From contig LADR01000089.1 of assembly GCA_000961655.1 (NCBI GenBank), forward strand, positions 1 to 64,000: DNA of 64,000 bases, read 5' to 3'. The notes under the pieces are model-generated. The model did not search any database, was not told where the DNA came from, and worked only from the letters and a program-made list of their open reading frames with translations. Below, piece by piece: positions 17,125 through 26,280 of the stretch (positions are counted from its first letter, which is position 1; every line of letters begins with the position of its first letter). A program made the position numbers and the translations under genes. This stretch comes from Desulfatitalea sp. BRH_c12 (GTDB lineage Bacteria > Desulfobacterota > Desulfobacteria > Desulfobacterales > Desulfosarcinaceae).

Positions 17125-19194
17125 TTATTCTTCCTGCTTGCTTCTTATTTCGGCGAGAAGTTTTTCCGCCAACTGCCCCGGCACTTCGTCATAGCGGGTA
17201 AACTCCATCGTAAATATCCCGCGGCCACCGGTCATCGACCGCAAATCCGGCGCATATGTCAGAAATTCGGACATGGGGACCTCGGCATTGATGATCTGGT
17301 ACTTGCCGGCGCTGTCCATACCCAATACACGACCGCGCCGTCCATTCAGATCGCCCATGATATCCCCCATGAAATCATCGGGAGCGGTGATCTGGACTTT
17401 CATTATGGGTTCAAGAAGAACCGGGTTGGCTTGCTCGGCTGCCTTCTTGAAGGCCAGGCTGCCCGCAATTTTAAAGGCCATTTCCGAGCTGTCAACCGCA
17501 TGAAACGAACCGTCATCCAACGTGACTTTAAAATCAACGCATGGGAATCCGGCCAAAACGCCTTTCTGGCACGCTTCAATGACGCCCTTTTCTACTGCAG
17601 GGATGTATGTCCGGGGAATAACACCGCCGACGATCGCGTCCACAAACTCGAAACCCTGACCGCGCGGCAGTGGTTCAAGCTGAATCCAGCAATCTCCGAA
17701 CTGGCCATGACCGCCGGTCTGCTTTTTGTGACGGCCCTGAACGCGGACTTTCTTTTTGATGGTTTCACGGTATGGAACCTTGGGCGGCTTGAGGACCACT
17801 TCAACGTTGAACTTGCGTTTGAGCTTTTCAATGGTGGCTTCGATATGGACCTGGCCTGAACCGGACAATAAAATTTCTTTGGTTTCGGCATTACGGTCGA
17901 TTTTCAATCCACGATCCTCCTCGAGCAACCGGCTCAGGGAGGAAAGGATCTTGTCTTCGTCACCTTTAGATTTGGGCTGCAAGGCAAAGGTGATCAGGGT
18001 CGGGATGGGCATTGCCAACGGAAACTGCACTTTGGCGTTTTCGGCGCACATAGTGTCGCCCGTTGTGGTCTCTTTGAGCTTGGCGACAGCCAGAATCGAT
18101 CCGGGGCCCGCCTCGTTGACCGGTTTTTGCTCTTTGCCCATGATCGACAGAAGTTGATTGAAACGTTCTTTGGTATCTTTGGTGGTATTGTAAAAAGTGC
18201 CGTCACCGCCCAGTGTTCCGCTTACCACGCGGAACAGCGATAATCGTCCGGCGTAAGGGTCGGCCACCGTCTTAAAGACAAAGGCCGAAAAGGGTGCACT
18301 GCTGTCCGGAGTCCGTTCGACCTCGCTGCCATCCGCGGGGTTTGTGCCGATACGGGCTGGGCTGTCCAAAGGCGAGGGCGCGCAGTTGACGATAAAGTCC
18401 ATCAACAGATCGACACCGATGTTCTTGGTGGCGGAGCCGCATAAAACCGGTGCGAATTTACGCTCGATGGTTCCTTTCCGCAATGTCGACTTGATCTCGT
18501 CGTCGGACAGTGTTTCGCCTTCCAGGTATTTCTCGATCAGCGAATCGTCGGCTTCAGCCACATTTTCAATCAATGTTTCGCGCGCGCTCGCCGCGGCTTC
18601 CTGCATATCCGCGGGTACATCGGAAGTACTGACCTTGCCCGAATTGTCATAGATAAAGGCTTTCATGGAGATCAGATCTACCACGCCTTTAAAACCCGAT
18701 TCTATGCCGATAGGCATTTGCACAATGATCGGTTTGGGAGATTCAAAGGAAGATCGCACATCTTCCACGGCGCGTTGAAAGTCAGCGCGCTCGCGGTCCA
18801 GCTTGTTGACGAAAACAAGGGTGGTTTGATTGAAATCGGATGCGAATTCCCAGGCTTTTTCGGTTTGCACCTTGACGCCGTCCACAGCGTCCACGACAAC
18901 GACAGCCGCATCGGCAGCCTGCATGCACAACTTGGTATCGGTGAAAAAATTCTGGTCACCGGGCGTATCGATGATGGTGATGGTGTGTTTTTTCCAAGGA
19001 GCTTGGGCAAAACTGGTGCTGATGCTCGTTTGGCGTTTGAGCTCTTCGGGCTCGTAATCCATCACCGTATTACCTTCTTCCACGCGTCCTTGGCGAGTCG
19101 TCACGCCCGCCTTGAACAGCATAGCCTCTGCCAGCGATGTTTTGCCTGCACCACCGTGGGCGACCAGGGCGATGTTTCTCAGCTTATCTGCCAT
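17125..19194 (-). CDS. Elongation factor G paralog (EF-G-like GTPase)
   Basis: 689 residues, all EF-G domains present. The P-loop reads AHGGAGKTS instead of the canonical HIDAGKTT of main EF-G. DTPGD, NKLDRERADF, the domain II region (VFKTVADPYAGRLSLFRVVSG), and domain IV with HKKQTGGHGQFGDCWIQLEPL and GSFHAVDSSEMAFKIAG follow. This P-loop and the isolated position, with no rpsL/rpsG/tuf neighbours, mark it as a paralog (EF-G2-like) rather than the str-operon fusA. Some paralogs act in ribosome recycling or stress, and the role here is open. ATG at 19194 is forced by an in-frame stop three codons upstream. A strong GAGAGGAG lies farther up, adjoining a 9-codon mini-ORF (ATG at 19208) that overlaps the start. 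Confidence 0.87.
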   Translation of the reverse strand: MADKLRNIALVAHGGAGKTSLAEAMLFKAGVTTRQGRVEEGNTVMDYEPEELKRQTSISTSFAQAPWKKHTITIIDTPGDQNFFTDTKLCMQAADAAVVVVDAVDGVKVQTEKAWEFASDFNQTTLVFVNKLDRERADFQRAVEDVRSSFESPKPIIVQMPIGIESGFKGVVDLISMKAFIYDNSGKVSTSDVPADMQEAAASARETLIENVAEADDSLIEKYLEGETLSDDEIKSTLRKGTIERKFAPVLCGSATKNIGVDLLMDFIVNCAPSPLDSPARIGTNPADGSEVERTPDSSAPFSAFVFKTVADPYAGRLSLFRVVSGTLGGDGTFYNTTKDTKERFNQLLSIMGKEQKPVNEAGPGSILAVAKLKETTTGDTMCAENAKVQFPLAMPIPTLITFALQPKSKGDEDKILSSLSRLLEEDRGLKIDRNAETKEILLSGSGQVHIEATIEKLKRKFNVEVVLKPPKVPYRETIKKKVRVQGRHKKQTGGHGQFGDCWIQLEPLPRGQGFEFVDAIVGGVIPRTYIPAVEKGVIEACQKGVLAGFPCVDFKVTLDDGSFHAVDSSEMAFKIAGSLAFKKAAEQANPVLLEPIMKVQITAPDDFMGDIMGDLNGRRGRVLGMDSAGKYQIINAEVPMSEFLTYAPDLRSMTGGRGIFTMEFTRYDEVPGQLAEKLLAEIRSKQEE

Positions 19195-19445
19195 TTTGGA
19201 TCACTCATGCTCCTCTCTAAGTGTGGTGGGTTCCGGATCGTGATGATCATTTAACGAGTGCTAAAACGAGGCTGCCGAACCGATGGGGAAGGCCTGTTAC
19301 GGAGAGCGAACGCAAGGGCCATGTTCAGATCCACAGGCGGTTCGGAGCACCAAAAGGTGCGGCATGGCAGCGCTTTTTCAACACGCCATTAAAAGTCTTT
19401 ATTGATATACAGGCAACCTGAAAAAATCAAGTTGAAATTACTTGA

Positions 19446-20198
19446 TTATTCAACCGAAATATCCATGCGCAACAATATGATGAATTCCTGGTTACCCTTC
19501 GGACCCAGAATGGGAGAGGGCACGACAGTGCCGCTGGTAAATCCCAGTTGTTCGAAAAAATCGGTGAGTTCCGCAATCACCCGGGTATGTTGCCCGGCAT
19601 CCTTGACCACGCCACCCTTACCCACTTGACCCTTTCCGACTTCGAACTGCGGTTTGATCAAGGCCAATACGCGTCCACTTGGTTTAAGGAATTTTTTTAT
19701 GGCTGGCACGACGATTTTGAGTGAAATGAAAGAGGCATCAATCGTAACCAGATCGACCGGTTCGGGGATCCGCTCGGCCGGCATGTGCCGAATATTGGTT
19801 CTTTCGATGGCCTCGACGCGGGGGTCCTGCCGCAATGACCAGGCCAATTGGCCGTAACCGACATCCACGGCGTATACCCTTCGTGCACCGTGTTTGAGCA
19901 GGCAGTCGGTGAACCCCCCAGTGGATGCACCCACATCCAGGCAGACCAGGTCCTTGACCGGCAGATCAAGTTTGTCGAGGGCGGCTTTCAGCTTCAAACC
20001 GCCGCGGCTGACATATTCGATATCATCATTTTTAACTGAAATGACGGCATCCGGATAGATTGTGGTACCCGGCTTATCAATGCGTTGGGTGTCGACCAGA
20101 ACTTTGCCAGCCATGATCAGCGCCCTGGCACGCTGCCGACTGTCGACCAACCCCTTTTCGAGCAGCAGCAGATCCAGCCGTTTTTTCTGATTTGCCAT
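19446..20198 (-). CDS. tlyA: TlyA family rRNA (cytidine-2'-O)-methyltransferase / hemolysin-like
   Basis: 250 residues from ATG at 20198. An S4 RNA-binding domain (KKRLDLLLLEKGLVDSRQRARALIMAGKVLVD) is followed by an FtsJ-like Rossmann methyltransferase with DVGASTGGFTDCLL (SAM loop), AVDVGYGQLAW, VDLVTIDASFISL and ALIKPQFEVGKG. It is predicted to methylate 16S/23S rRNA. It starts 7 bases after the dxs stop, the last gene of the xseA-xseB-ispA-dxs-tlyA operon. The longer open frame up to 20261 runs into dxs and was not used. Confidence 0.92.
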   Translation of the reverse strand: MANQKKRLDLLLLEKGLVDSRQRARALIMAGKVLVDTQRIDKPGTTIYPDAVISVKNDDIEYVSRGGLKLKAALDKLDLPVKDLVCLDVGASTGGFTDCLLKHGARRVYAVDVGYGQLAWSLRQDPRVEAIERTNIRHMPAERIPEPVDLVTIDASFISLKIVVPAIKKFLKPSGRVLALIKPQFEVGKGQVGKGGVVKDAGQHTRVIAELTDFFEQLGFTSGTVVPSPILGPKGNQEFIILLRMDISVE

Positions 20199-20205
20199 AG
20201 ACGAC

Positions 20206-22125
20206 TTATTGGCCTTGCGCGAGCGCGCCGATAGAAGGAGAGAGATGCACACTACGGTCAATCAGGTCGAGCGCACCTTGAAGGATACCGTCGGTGTCCA
20301 GACCATATTTTGACCGTAATTCGGATGACGTGCCATGTTCCACAAAGGAATCCGGCAGTCCCAGTCGTTTGACCTGGACATGACTGACGCCGTGATCGCC
20401 AAGTAACTCGAGGACCGCGCTGCCAAATCCGCCTTGAAGGGCGTTTTCTTCCAGTGTGAGGACACACGGAATGTGCCGCACCAATGCGAGAATGCACTCT
20501 GCATCCAGCGGTTTGACGAAACGACAGTTGACAACCGTGCAATGGATGCCCCGAGCCAGTAGTTTTTGGTGGGCTTCCATTGCCAACCCCACCATGCGGC
20601 CAATGGCCAGAATGATCAGATCGTCACCCCGGGTCAGAATCTCGGCCTGGCCAATGGGGATGGCTTTGGGACTGCGCTCCAGTGGCACGCCCATGGCTGC
20701 ACCGCGCGGATAACGGATGGCAATGGGGCCTGCATGCGCGACGGCCGTAACCAGCATCCGGCACAATTCGTTTTCGTCTTTGGGGGCCATAACGACCATA
20801 TACGGCAAGCTGCGCAGGTAGGAGATGTCAAACTGACCATGATGCGTGGGCCCGTCTTCTCCGACGACGCCACCACGGTCGACGGCAAATATCACCGGCA
20901 GTTTTTCAATGCAGACATCATGGATGATCTGGTCGTAAGCCCGCTGCAAAAAAGTAGAGTAGATCGCGACCACCGGACGAAAGCCTTCCGTGGCCATGCC
21001 GGCAGCGAAAGTGACCCCGTGCTGTTCGGCGATGCCCACATCGAAAAAACGCTCGGGAAATTTTTGTGAAAATCGGGCCAAGCCAGTGCCTTCGGGCATG
21101 GCTGCCGTCACAGCGACGATCTTGTCGTTCTTTTCGGCCAGTTGGAGCAGGAAATCGCCAAATACCTCGGTATAAGTTGGAATGGCACATTCCGGAGCCG
21201 TGCTGCGGCCACTGGAGACATCGAAGCAGCCCACACCATGAAAATAGATGGGATTCTTCTCGGCCTGTTCGTACCCCTTGCCTTTGGTCGTGGTGACATG
21301 CAGAAGAACCGGATCCTTGATGTTTTTGATGTTATTTAAAATATTAATCAGATGGTTTAAGTTATGCCCATTAATGGGTCCGAAATAATCAAAATTGAAA
21401 GCCTCAAAAAGCATGCCCGGAGTGATGAAAGTCTTAAAGGACTCCTCGCTGCGTTTGGCCCATTGATAGATGTTGTCGCCGATTTTGGGCAAGGATCTAA
21501 GGAATTCACCAAAATCTTTGCGCCAAGATTGCAAACGTTGATCGGAAAATGTGCGGCTGAGCAATGAAGACAGAGCGCCCACGTTGCGTGAAATCGACAT
21601 ATCATTGTCATTGAGGATGACAATCAAGTCCTTGTGCAGGTCGCCGGCTTGGTTCAAGGCCTCATAGGCCAACCCGGCGGTCATGGAGCCATCACCGATG
21701 ACCGCAACCACTTTGGAGGTCTTTTCTTGAAGACGGTTGGCACAGACAATGCCCAGAGCCGCCGAAATCGAGGTGCTGCTGTGCCCAGTGGTAAAGGTGT
21801 CAAAGGGGCTTTCACTGCGCTTGGTAAAACCGGATAGACCGCCGAATTTTCTCAGGGTGCGAAACTGATCCGCTCGCCCGGTGAGCAGCTTGTGAGCATA
21901 GGCCTGGTGTCCAACGTCCCAGATAATCTTATCTGAAGGCGCATCAAAAACGTAATGAATGGCAATGGCCAGCTCCACGGCGCCTAAGCTGCTGGCCAGG
22001 TGCCCGCCGTTTTTGGATACGACCTCGACAATCAGCTTGCGAATCTCTTCCGCAAGCTGCGGCAGTTCCTGGCGCGGCAGCTTCTTCAAATCAGATGGGG
22101 AGTGGATTCCCGCAAGTAGACCCAA
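20206..22125 (-). CDS. dxs: 1-deoxy-D-xylulose-5-phosphate synthase
   Basis: 639 residues, typical for DXS. The thiamine-diphosphate fold is clear: [57 protein letters not shown] (GDG...N motif) and [13 protein letters not shown] (catalytic Glu), with a transketolase C-terminal domain. It condenses pyruvate and glyceraldehyde 3-phosphate in the first step of the MEP isoprenoid pathway. The start is TTG at 22125 with AAGGAG 8 bases upstream. It lies 12 bases after ispA and feeds the same pathway. Confidence 0.96.
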   Translation of the reverse strand: MGLLAGIHSPSDLKKLPRQELPQLAEEIRKLIVEVVSKNGGHLASSLGAVELAIAIHYVFDAPSDKIIWDVGHQAYAHKLLTGRADQFRTLRKFGGLSGFTKRSESPFDTFTTGHSSTSISAALGIVCANRLQEKTSKVVAVIGDGSMTAGLAYEALNQAGDLHKDLIVILNDNDMSISRNVGALSSLLSRTFSDQRLQSWRKDFGEFLRSLPKIGDNIYQWAKRSEESFKTFITPGMLFEAFNFDYFGPINGHNLNHLINILNNIKNIKDPVLLHVTTTKGKGYEQAEKNPIYFHGVGCFDVSSGRSTAPECAIPTYTEVFGDFLLQLAEKNDKIVAVTAAMPEGTGLARFSQKFPERFFDVGIAEQHGVTFAAGMATEGFRPVVAIYSTFLQRAYDQIIHDVCIEKLPVIFAVDRGGVVGEDGPTHHGQFDISYLRSLPYMVVMAPKDENELCRMLVTAVAHAGPIAIRYPRGAAMGVPLERSPKAIPIGQAEILTRGDDLIILAIGRMVGLAMEAHQKLLARGIHCTVVNCRFVKPLDAECILALVRHIPCVLTLEENALQGGFGSAVLELLGDHGVSHVQVKRLGLPDSFVEHGTSSELRSKYGLDTDGILQGALDLIDRSVHLSPSIGALAQGQ

Positions 22126-22137
22126 AATGAGTGCTCC

Positions 22138-23031
22138 TTAATGATTGCGGTGGATAATGTAGCGTGCGATGGCCCGCAGAGGATCGGCTTTGGTATCAAA
22201 AATATCCAAGGCGTGCAAGGCGCGATCGATCAGATCGCCCGCATAGCATTCGGATTCGACCAGGCCAAGAAGGGCAGGGTAGGTGTTTTTTTGGCGGGAC
22301 TGATCCGTCCCAACCGCTTTACCCAGGATCGCCGGATCCCCCTTGACGTTGAGCACATCATCCACCACTTGGAATGCCAGACCGATGTTGGCTGCATAGA
22401 CCAGCAGCCTTTCGGTTTGCTGAGCGGTGCCCAGCCCCAGCAGACCGCCGACATGCACGGCAGCACCAATCAGCGCGCCGGTTTTGAGCCGGTGCATATC
22501 TTCGAGATCATGGCGATTCAGTTTCATGCCTTCGTACGCCAAGTCTCTTGCCTGGCCTTCGATCATGCCGCGGCAACCGGCTGCTTGCGAAATAATGCGC
22601 AACACCTTCAGCCATACCATCGCCTCTTGTTCCGGTGCACAGACACCACTTTCGCTCAGCACTTCAAACGCCATCGTCAGCAAAGCGTCACCGGCAAGTA
22701 TGGCGGTGGCTTCGTTAAATTGAATGTGACAGGTCGGCTGGCCTCGGCGCAGCGCGTCATTGTCCAGCGCGGGCAAGTCATCATGGATCAGGGAGTAAGT
22801 ATGAATCATTTCCAATGCGCACGCGGCCGGCAAAGCGTGGGTTTGCTCGCGTCCAACGGCCGCACAAGCTGCCATACAGAGGATAGGGCGCACACGTTTG
22901 CCGCCGGCGGAAACCGCGTAAGCGACAGGTTGGCGCATCCGCTCCGAAATACTCAACTGTCGTATGTAATCTTGCAAAGCGGCATCGATGATTCGCCGCT
23001 GGTCATTAAGATACCCTTTGAGGTCGAACAT
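22138..23031 (-). CDS. ispA: Polyprenyl (farnesyl/geranylgeranyl) diphosphate synthase
   Basis: 297 residues. The first aspartate-rich motif is in LIHDDLPALDND (DDxxxxD) and the second in FQVVDDVLNVKGD. GGKRVRPIL and KTGALIGAAVHVGGLLG also fit IspA-type short-chain prenyltransferases. It condenses IPP with DMAPP or GPP to C15/C20 diphosphates. ATG at 23031 is preferred over a GTG at 23040 because AGGTGA sits at good spacing. It is third in the xseA-xseB-ispA-dxs-tlyA operon. Confidence 0.93.
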   Translation of the reverse strand: MFDLKGYLNDQRRIIDAALQDYIRQLSISERMRQPVAYAVSAGGKRVRPILCMAACAAVGREQTHALPAACALEMIHTYSLIHDDLPALDNDALRRGQPTCHIQFNEATAILAGDALLTMAFEVLSESGVCAPEQEAMVWLKVLRIISQAAGCRGMIEGQARDLAYEGMKLNRHDLEDMHRLKTGALIGAAVHVGGLLGLGTAQQTERLLVYAANIGLAFQVVDDVLNVKGDPAILGKAVGTDQSRQKNTYPALLGLVESECYAGDLIDRALHALDIFDTKADPLRAIARYIIHRNH

Positions 23032-23072
23032 TTCAGTCACCTGAGCCAGCTTGGCCGAGTTGCAAGGGGTCC

Positions 23073-23321
23073 TCAGTCATTGTTGACATTGTTAAGAGTG
23101 TTCGCATCAAAAGGCATTTCCTTCAGGGAGCCATCTGCATTTTCCATGAGCAAAGTGATTTTCTTTTCAGTTTCATCCAGTTTTTGCGAACAGAACCGGG
23201 ACAGCTTAATACCTTCTTCAAATTTTTTTAACGCATTTTCAAGCGATAATTGCCCGGATTCCATCTCATGAACGATTTTATCCAGTTGCGCCATAGCTTC
23301 TTCGAACGATAATTTTGCCAT
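23073..23321 (-). CDS. xseB: Exodeoxyribonuclease VII small subunit
   Basis: 82 residues from ATG at 23321 (AAAGG upstream). The signature LSFEEAMAQLDKIVHEMESGQLSLENALKKFEEGIKLSRFC and the LDETEKKI helix are diagnostic of XseB. It binds XseA to form the ssDNA-specific exonuclease VII. Located between xseA and ispA. Confidence 0.95.
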   Translation of the reverse strand: MAKLSFEEAMAQLDKIVHEMESGQLSLENALKKFEEGIKLSRFCSQKLDETEKKITLLMENADGSLKEMPFDANTLNNVNND

Positions 23322-23404
23322 AAACGTCGACCTTTTTTTGTTATCCAAAAATGCTCCAAAAAGTAAGCATCAACCATTGCCGCACTAACCCTCTGTGCAC
23401 CGCC

Positions 23405-24751
23405 CTATGCATCGGATGATGCATCTTCAACGGTCACATTCAACGTCCCCTTGGCCAGAAGGATTTCGAGCGCCTGTCCCTGCTTTGCCTCGTCCGCCCG
23501 GGTCAGAACGCTTTTTTCGGCTTTCGTTCGCGTGATGCTGTACCCTCTGTCAAGAACAGCCTGCGGGCTCAATGCCTTCAAAGCGGCGCTCAAAGCGGAG
23601 AGCCGGGTTTTATTCTGTATGACATGCGTCATGGCGGCTTGATGGAGTCGCGTGCGTGATCGTTCAGCCACCGCTTTATTTCTATTAAGGTAATTTACCG
23701 GATTTGTAATCAATAATTTGTGGAAGTAACTTTCTTTCCTGGATCTGGCACTGTAAACGAAAGCCCGTCCAGCACGATGCAGCCGTTCAGACAGATCATC
23801 CACACGCATCTGTAATGATTGAACTTTCATTTTGGGATGCACCAGTGCGCGGCTGTGCTGCCGCAACTCTTTACGATAGTTGGAGAGTATTTTGTTGATG
23901 CTGTCGAGGCATCTGCGATGCAAAACGGCACAGCGGACAAGCAGTTCCGATCTGACAGGGACGACCAATTCGGCTGCCGCGGAAGGGGTCGGCGCACGCA
24001 TGTCGGCCACAAAATCAGCAATCGTCACGTCCGTTTCGTGGCCGACTGCGGAAATGACCGGGATGTCGGAATTAAAGATGGCGCGCGCGACATCTTCTGA
24101 ATTGAATGCCGCCAAATCCTCAAGCGAACCACCGCCGCGCGCCAGAATAATGACCTTGGCACGCTTGCGTCGATTGGCCGCCCGTATTGCTTTTGCAATC
24201 TCTTCGACAGCACCTTCGCCTTGGACCCGTACGGGTAGAATTTCCACGGCCACACAACAAAAGCGCCGGTTGAGCACGTTCAAAAGATCATGGATGACCG
24301 CACCACGCGGCGATGTAATGATGCAGATGGTATCAGGTAAAAACGGGATAGGGCGCTTGCGGGCATTATCGAACAAACCTTCTTGTGACAGCTTGTTCTT
24401 CAGTTGTTCGAAGGCCAGTTGCAGAGCACCGGCGCCTTTGGGTTCGACATATTCGAGAATAATCTGGTAAGTGCCGCGGGGTTCATAGACCGAAATTCTG
24501 CCGAGTGCGACGATGGTCAGACCATCACTCAGATCGAATTTAAGCTGTCTGCGCTGTGCCCGAAACATCACACCCGCAATCTGGGCCTGGGCATCCTTCA
24601 AGGTGAAATACGCATGCCCCGAACCGGGAATTTTTAAATTGGATATTTCCCCGGTTATCCATACCATAGGAAAGCTGACTTCGAGTAAAACTTTAATTTT
24701 GGAGGTCAGCTTTGATATTGAATAAATTTGCTTGGAAGATGCGCTATTCAA
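23405..24751 (-). CDS. xseA: Exodeoxyribonuclease VII large subunit
   Basis: About 448 residues from TTG at 24751 (AGGA 8 bases upstream); a farther TTG at 24805 has no ribosome-binding site. An N-terminal OB-fold (FPMVWITGEISNLKIPGSGHAYFTLKDAQAQI) precedes the catalytic core: KRPIPFLPDTICIITSPRGAVIHD, ILARGGGSLEDLAAFNSEDVARAI and SAVGHETDVTIADFVADMRAPTPSAAAEL. A long coiled-coil region and the C-terminal VLDRGYSITR motif follow. Degrades ssDNA with XseB. First gene of the five-gene operon. The exact start is uncertain. Confidence 0.93.
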   Translation of the reverse strand: MNSASSKQIYSISKLTSKIKVLLEVSFPMVWITGEISNLKIPGSGHAYFTLKDAQAQIAGVMFRAQRRQLKFDLSDGLTIVALGRISVYEPRGTYQIILEYVEPKGAGALQLAFEQLKNKLSQEGLFDNARKRPIPFLPDTICIITSPRGAVIHDLLNVLNRRFCCVAVEILPVRVQGEGAVEEIAKAIRAANRRKRAKVIILARGGGSLEDLAAFNSEDVARAIFNSDIPVISAVGHETDVTIADFVADMRAPTPSAAAELVVPVRSELLVRCAVLHRRCLDSINKILSNYRKELRQHSRALVHPKMKVQSLQMRVDDLSERLHRAGRAFVYSARSRKESYFHKLLITNPVNYLNRNKAVAERSRTRLHQAAMTHVIQNKTRLSALSAALKALSPQAVLDRGYSITRTKAEKSVLTRADEAKQGQALEILLAKGTLNVTVEDASSDA

Positions 24752-24961
24752 ATGTCTAATCCTAAGTCGGCGGCGAAAAGCACCGCACGGGGACGGCTTG
24801 GCCAAAAGGAGGTACCAAGGTTGTAGCGGAGAATGCCTTGTACTATTTAGATCAGTAACGTCTGATAAGATATATTATGTAAACTTTCACATCTCGAGAT
24901 TTTTTATCGCAAACGGCCAGGCTCTCGTACCTGTAATACATGCACGCGCCCACAGGGGGTT

Positions 24962-25243
24962 TTACTGTTCATTTTTCTTTCCCTTAAACTGATCAAGATA
25001 CTCTCTGACCGCCGGTATAATATAAATTGCGTCCAAAGGCATTCGGCTCAAACACTCAGCCAGAATTTCAGCTTTCATGTCTATTTTTATATGCTTATCT
25101 ATAATACAGTGATCTTTATCTTTAACTTTGCAACAGCCGCTTTTGACGTGAATGCCGGTCGGACGAAAATTCTGCTCCAAAACGCGAAGATTCATTTTTT
25201 CGGCTAAATTTTTAAGTTCCTGATAGAGTTGTTCGGGTTTCAT
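24962..25243 (-). CDS. Small conserved hypothetical protein with a Cys-rich segment
   Basis: 93 residues from ATG at 25243 (in-frame alternatives at 25267 and 25285). Mostly helical N-terminus (MKPEQLYQELKNLAEKM), then GIHVKSGCCKVKDKDHCIIDKH, whose Cys/His content might bind a metal, and a C-terminal LSRMPLDAIYIIPAVREYLDQF. I do not recognise a family. It is divergent from the BI-1 gene and separate from xseA. Confidence 0.6.
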   Translation of the reverse strand: MKPEQLYQELKNLAEKMNLRVLEQNFRPTGIHVKSGCCKVKDKDHCIIDKHIKIDMKAEILAECLSRMPLDAIYIIPAVREYLDQFKGKKNEQ

Positions 25244-25299
25244 CGACTCGCAATCCTCATCAATCATACTGCAATCGACAGGCAATAACAGCTTTTCTC

Positions 25300-25328
25300 T
25301 TGAAAAGAAAGCCGGTTGTGGTTATGTT
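25300..25328 (+). promoter_or_regulatory. Candidate promoter for the BI-1 family gene
   Basis: TTGAAA at 25300-25305, a 17-base spacer and TATGTT at 25323-25328, about 35 bases upstream of the ATG with AAAGGAGG. Confidence 0.45.
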
Positions 25329-25362
25329 AGCCGCTGAATTAAACAAGTATAAAGGAGGATGA

Positions 25363-26061
25363 ATGCAACCCCAACCCTATTCGATGGATCGAACGCAGAC
25401 CCAAACCCGAGTGAATGAATTCGTTCGGGGCGTATATAATTGGATGGCACTCGGATTGGCTTTGACCGGCGTTGTCTCATATGTCGTGACGTCGAGTGAG
25501 GCCGCACTGCAGTTTGTTTATCAGACCCGCTGGATCTTCTTTATCGCCGAGCTGGCCCTGGTTTTCATGATTTCCGCAAGGATTCAGAAGCTCCAAGCCT
25601 CCACAGCCACCGGCATGTTCCTTTTATACAGCGCGTTGAACGGCGCCACGCTCGCGCTGCTTTTGGTCATGTTCACCGGCGAGTCCGTTGCATCGACCTT
25701 TTTCATCTGTGCGGCAACTTTTCTGGCGTTGAGCGTTTACGGATGGACCACCAAAAAAGACTTGACCGGTTTTGGGCGTTTTCTTTTCATGGGCGTGATC
25801 GGTATCCTGATCGCCTCGGTGGTCAACATCTTCATCGGGTCCTATGGGATGCAAATGATCATCAGCTACATCGGCGTGCTGGTTTTTGCAGGCTTGACAG
25901 CCTATGATACCCAGAAAATCAAGGCGATGGCTTTGAGCCAGCCGGCTAACCTTGACGCCGCGGTTGTCCGCAAAGGCGCAATCATCGGCGCCCTGCAGCT
26001 TTACCTGGATTTCATTCTGATGTTCCAGTACCTGCTCATGATTCTTGGCAATCGCCGCTAA
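25363..26061 (+). CDS. Bax inhibitor-1 (BI-1/YccA) family membrane protein
   Basis: 232 residues with seven hydrophobic segments. The N-terminal NEFVRGVYNWMALGLALTGVVSY, the core FILICAATFLALSVYGWTTKKDLTGFGRFL-like region and AGLTAYDTQKIK are the family signature. The C-terminus GALQLYLDFILMFQYLLMILGNRR fits YccA/YbhL. Members are inner-membrane proteins implicated in calcium leak and FtsH modulation; the exact role here is unknown. AAAGGAGG precedes the ATG. Monocistronic, ended by the hairpin at 26101-26140. Confidence 0.92.
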   Translation: MQPQPYSMDRTQTQTRVNEFVRGVYNWMALGLALTGVVSYVVTSSEAALQFVYQTRWIFFIAELALVFMISARIQKLQASTATGMFLLYSALNGATLALLLVMFTGESVASTFFICAATFLALSVYGWTTKKDLTGFGRFLFMGVIGILIASVVNIFIGSYGMQMIISYIGVLVFAGLTAYDTQKIKAMALSQPANLDAAVVRKGAIIGALQLYLDFILMFQYLLMILGNRR

Positions 26062-26100
26062 AAAATCCTGCACCTGTAAAACCAAAACCGTCCTTTAAAA

Positions 26101-26140
26101 TACAAACGCCTCTGATGCCACAGCATCAGAGGCGTTTGTA
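26101..26140. terminator. Strong bidirectional hairpin between BI-1 gene and glmM
   Basis: A perfect 18-bp stem (26101-26118 pairing with 26123-26140) with loop CACA lies between convergent genes. The outer stem is T/A-rich on both sides, so it can serve both strands, although no long T-tract follows. Confidence 0.8.
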
Positions 26141-26146
26141 GTTGTG

Positions 26147-26227
26147 CGTGCAACATGGGGAGGTGTGAGCATACCCAATCGACAGAATGCCTCCCTTTAC
26201 ACTTTAAACTTTACACTTAACACTTCC
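26147..26227 (+). repeat. Interspersed intergenic repeat, copy 2 (longest copy)
   Basis: The element starts near GCGTGCAACATGGGG, passes through ATCGACAGAATGCCTCCC and ends TTTACACTTAACACTTCC. The same order of segments, inverted, occurs at 58988-59051, which lacks one internal TTTAAACTTTACAC-like unit. Here it lies directly after a hairpin, between the convergent BI-1 gene and glmM. Confidence 0.7.
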
Positions 26228-26280
26228 CAATAGTCAATTGAGTGAACTTCATAATTAAAGTGTTGATTTAACAAATTAAA

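Noticed and set aside
22141-23271. 376-codon plus-strand open frame
   Set aside because: Antisense to ispA and xseB, which are clearly real.
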